5,736 nucleotides of DNA from Treponema sp. (lineage in GTDB: Bacteria > Spirochaetota > Spirochaetia > Treponematales > Breznakiellaceae): contig JAIROH010000232.1 of NCBI GenBank assembly GCA_031257595.1, positions 1-5,736 on the forward strand, in the 5' to 3' direction. The position numbers and the translations under genes are program-made. The notes beneath the pieces are model-generated. The model ran no database searches and was not told where the DNA came from. It saw nothing but the letters and a program-made list of their open reading frames with translations. This document shows, piece after piece, positions 5,584 through 5,736 of the stretch (positions within the stretch are counted from its first letter, which is position 1; every line of letters starts with the position of its first letter).

Positions 5584-5599
5584 TTTTTGTTCACAAAGA

Positions 5600-5630
5600 G
5601 CCCTCCCAGAAACCGAAGTTTCAGGAAGGC
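5600..5630 (-). promoter_or_regulatory. Leader hairpin with UUCG tetraloop upstream of the aminotransferase
   Basis: Between tRNA-Thr and the first protein gene the minus-strand RNA can fold into an imperfect hairpin with a C(UUCG)G tetraloop. The inner stem is GAAAC/GUUUC, then one mismatch, two G-C pairs, a bulge, and an outer GCC/GGC-like stem. It is related in sequence and shape to the hairpin at 1914-1941, with a compensatory G-C for A-U change. It ends about 28 bases before the ATG. The following CUCUUUGUG is only weakly U-rich, so a partial terminator for the tRNA is possible but not convincing. I see no clear -35/-10 promoter between the tRNA and the start codon. Confidence 0.55.
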
Positions 5631-5662
5631 TTCCAAACGCAGAATTTTTCCATGCGGGTAAA

Positions 5663-5735
5663 AGCCATCTTCCGGAATCGAACCGAAGACCTCGAGATTA
5701 CAAGTCACGCGCTCTGCCAACTGAGCTAAGATGGC
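5663..5735 (-). tRNA. tRNA-Thr(UGU)
   Basis: A complete 73-base cloverleaf. The acceptor stem GCCATCT pairs with AGATGGC, followed by discriminator base T. The D-stem is GCTC/GAGC with an AGTTGGCA loop. The anticodon loop CTTGTAA has anticodon TGT at 5702-5700 and reads ACA (Thr). The variable loop is AGGTC, and the T-arm is TTCGG/CCGGA with loop TTCGATT. CCA is not encoded; TTT follows instead. The anticodon stem CGTGA/TCTCG has a central U-U mismatch (bases 29-41). The 5' end is one base from the window edge, so its promoter is not visible. Confidence 0.95.
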
Positions 5736-5736
5736 G

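Noticed and set aside
5586..5597. Short palindrome TTTGT-GA-ACAAA before the aminotransferase as a possible operator
   Set aside because: The arms are only five A/T-rich bases, and it overlaps the A-rich spacer just upstream of the ribosome binding site; too weak to call a regulator site.
5520..5720. Minus-strand open frame starting inside the tRNA
   Set aside because: Its first residues are a translation of the tRNA-Thr cloverleaf, and it then runs out of frame through the leader and the aminotransferase start.

Overview
The window holds one compact catabolic operon, read entirely on the minus strand (right to left), placed just downstream of a tRNA-Thr gene. It ends in a roughly 330-base non-coding stretch rich in palindromes. 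In transcription order the genes are: tRNA-Thr(UGU); a D-amino-acid aminotransferase; a DUF4392 (D-glutamate cyclase-like C-terminal domain) protein; pxpB; pxpC; a DUF1445 (D-glutamate cyclase / YcsI family) protein; and pxpA. All six protein genes end in TGA. Four of the five junctions are overlapping or abutting (ATGA, GTGA, TGAATG, TGATG), so translational coupling is likely. The only real gap is 55 bases between pxpC and the DUF1445 gene, and it contains a structured leader.

The genes make a coherent metabolic story. PxpA, PxpB and PxpC form the prokaryotic ATP-dependent 5-oxoprolinase, which opens 5-oxoproline (pyroglutamate) to glutamate. DUF1445 and DUF4392 are the two domains fused in the vertebrate mitochondrial D-glutamate cyclase DGLUCY, which converts D-glutamate to 5-oxo-D-proline. 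Here they are separate proteins in one operon with the oxoprolinase. The class IV aminotransferase at the head has the residues expected of a D-specific enzyme, and such enzymes interconvert D-glutamate, D-alanine and their keto acids. The inference is a D-glutamate/5-oxoproline module encoding a 'split DGLUCY'. B. subtilis has a related neighbourhood (ycsF-ycsG-ycsI-kipI-kipA). This window adds DUF4392 and a D-aminotransferase; no transporter, regulator or racemase is visible.

The non-coding DNA is unusual. Two related RNA-type hairpins with UNCG tetraloops, including a compensatory base-pair change, sit at almost the same distance upstream of two start codons (aminotransferase and DUF1445). 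At the left end three perfect short hairpins lie in tandem within 91 bases. They are followed by a 17-bp perfect inverted repeat, bracketed by near-identical 13-bp direct repeats, whose arms could also form a pseudoknot-like arrangement with a second pairing.

Organism: a moderately GC-rich bacterium. The abundance of short perfect intergenic palindromes and the overall gene style suggest, from memory only, a Treponema-like spirochaete such as the termite-gut group. The sequence gives no decisive taxonomic marker, so this is a low-confidence inference.
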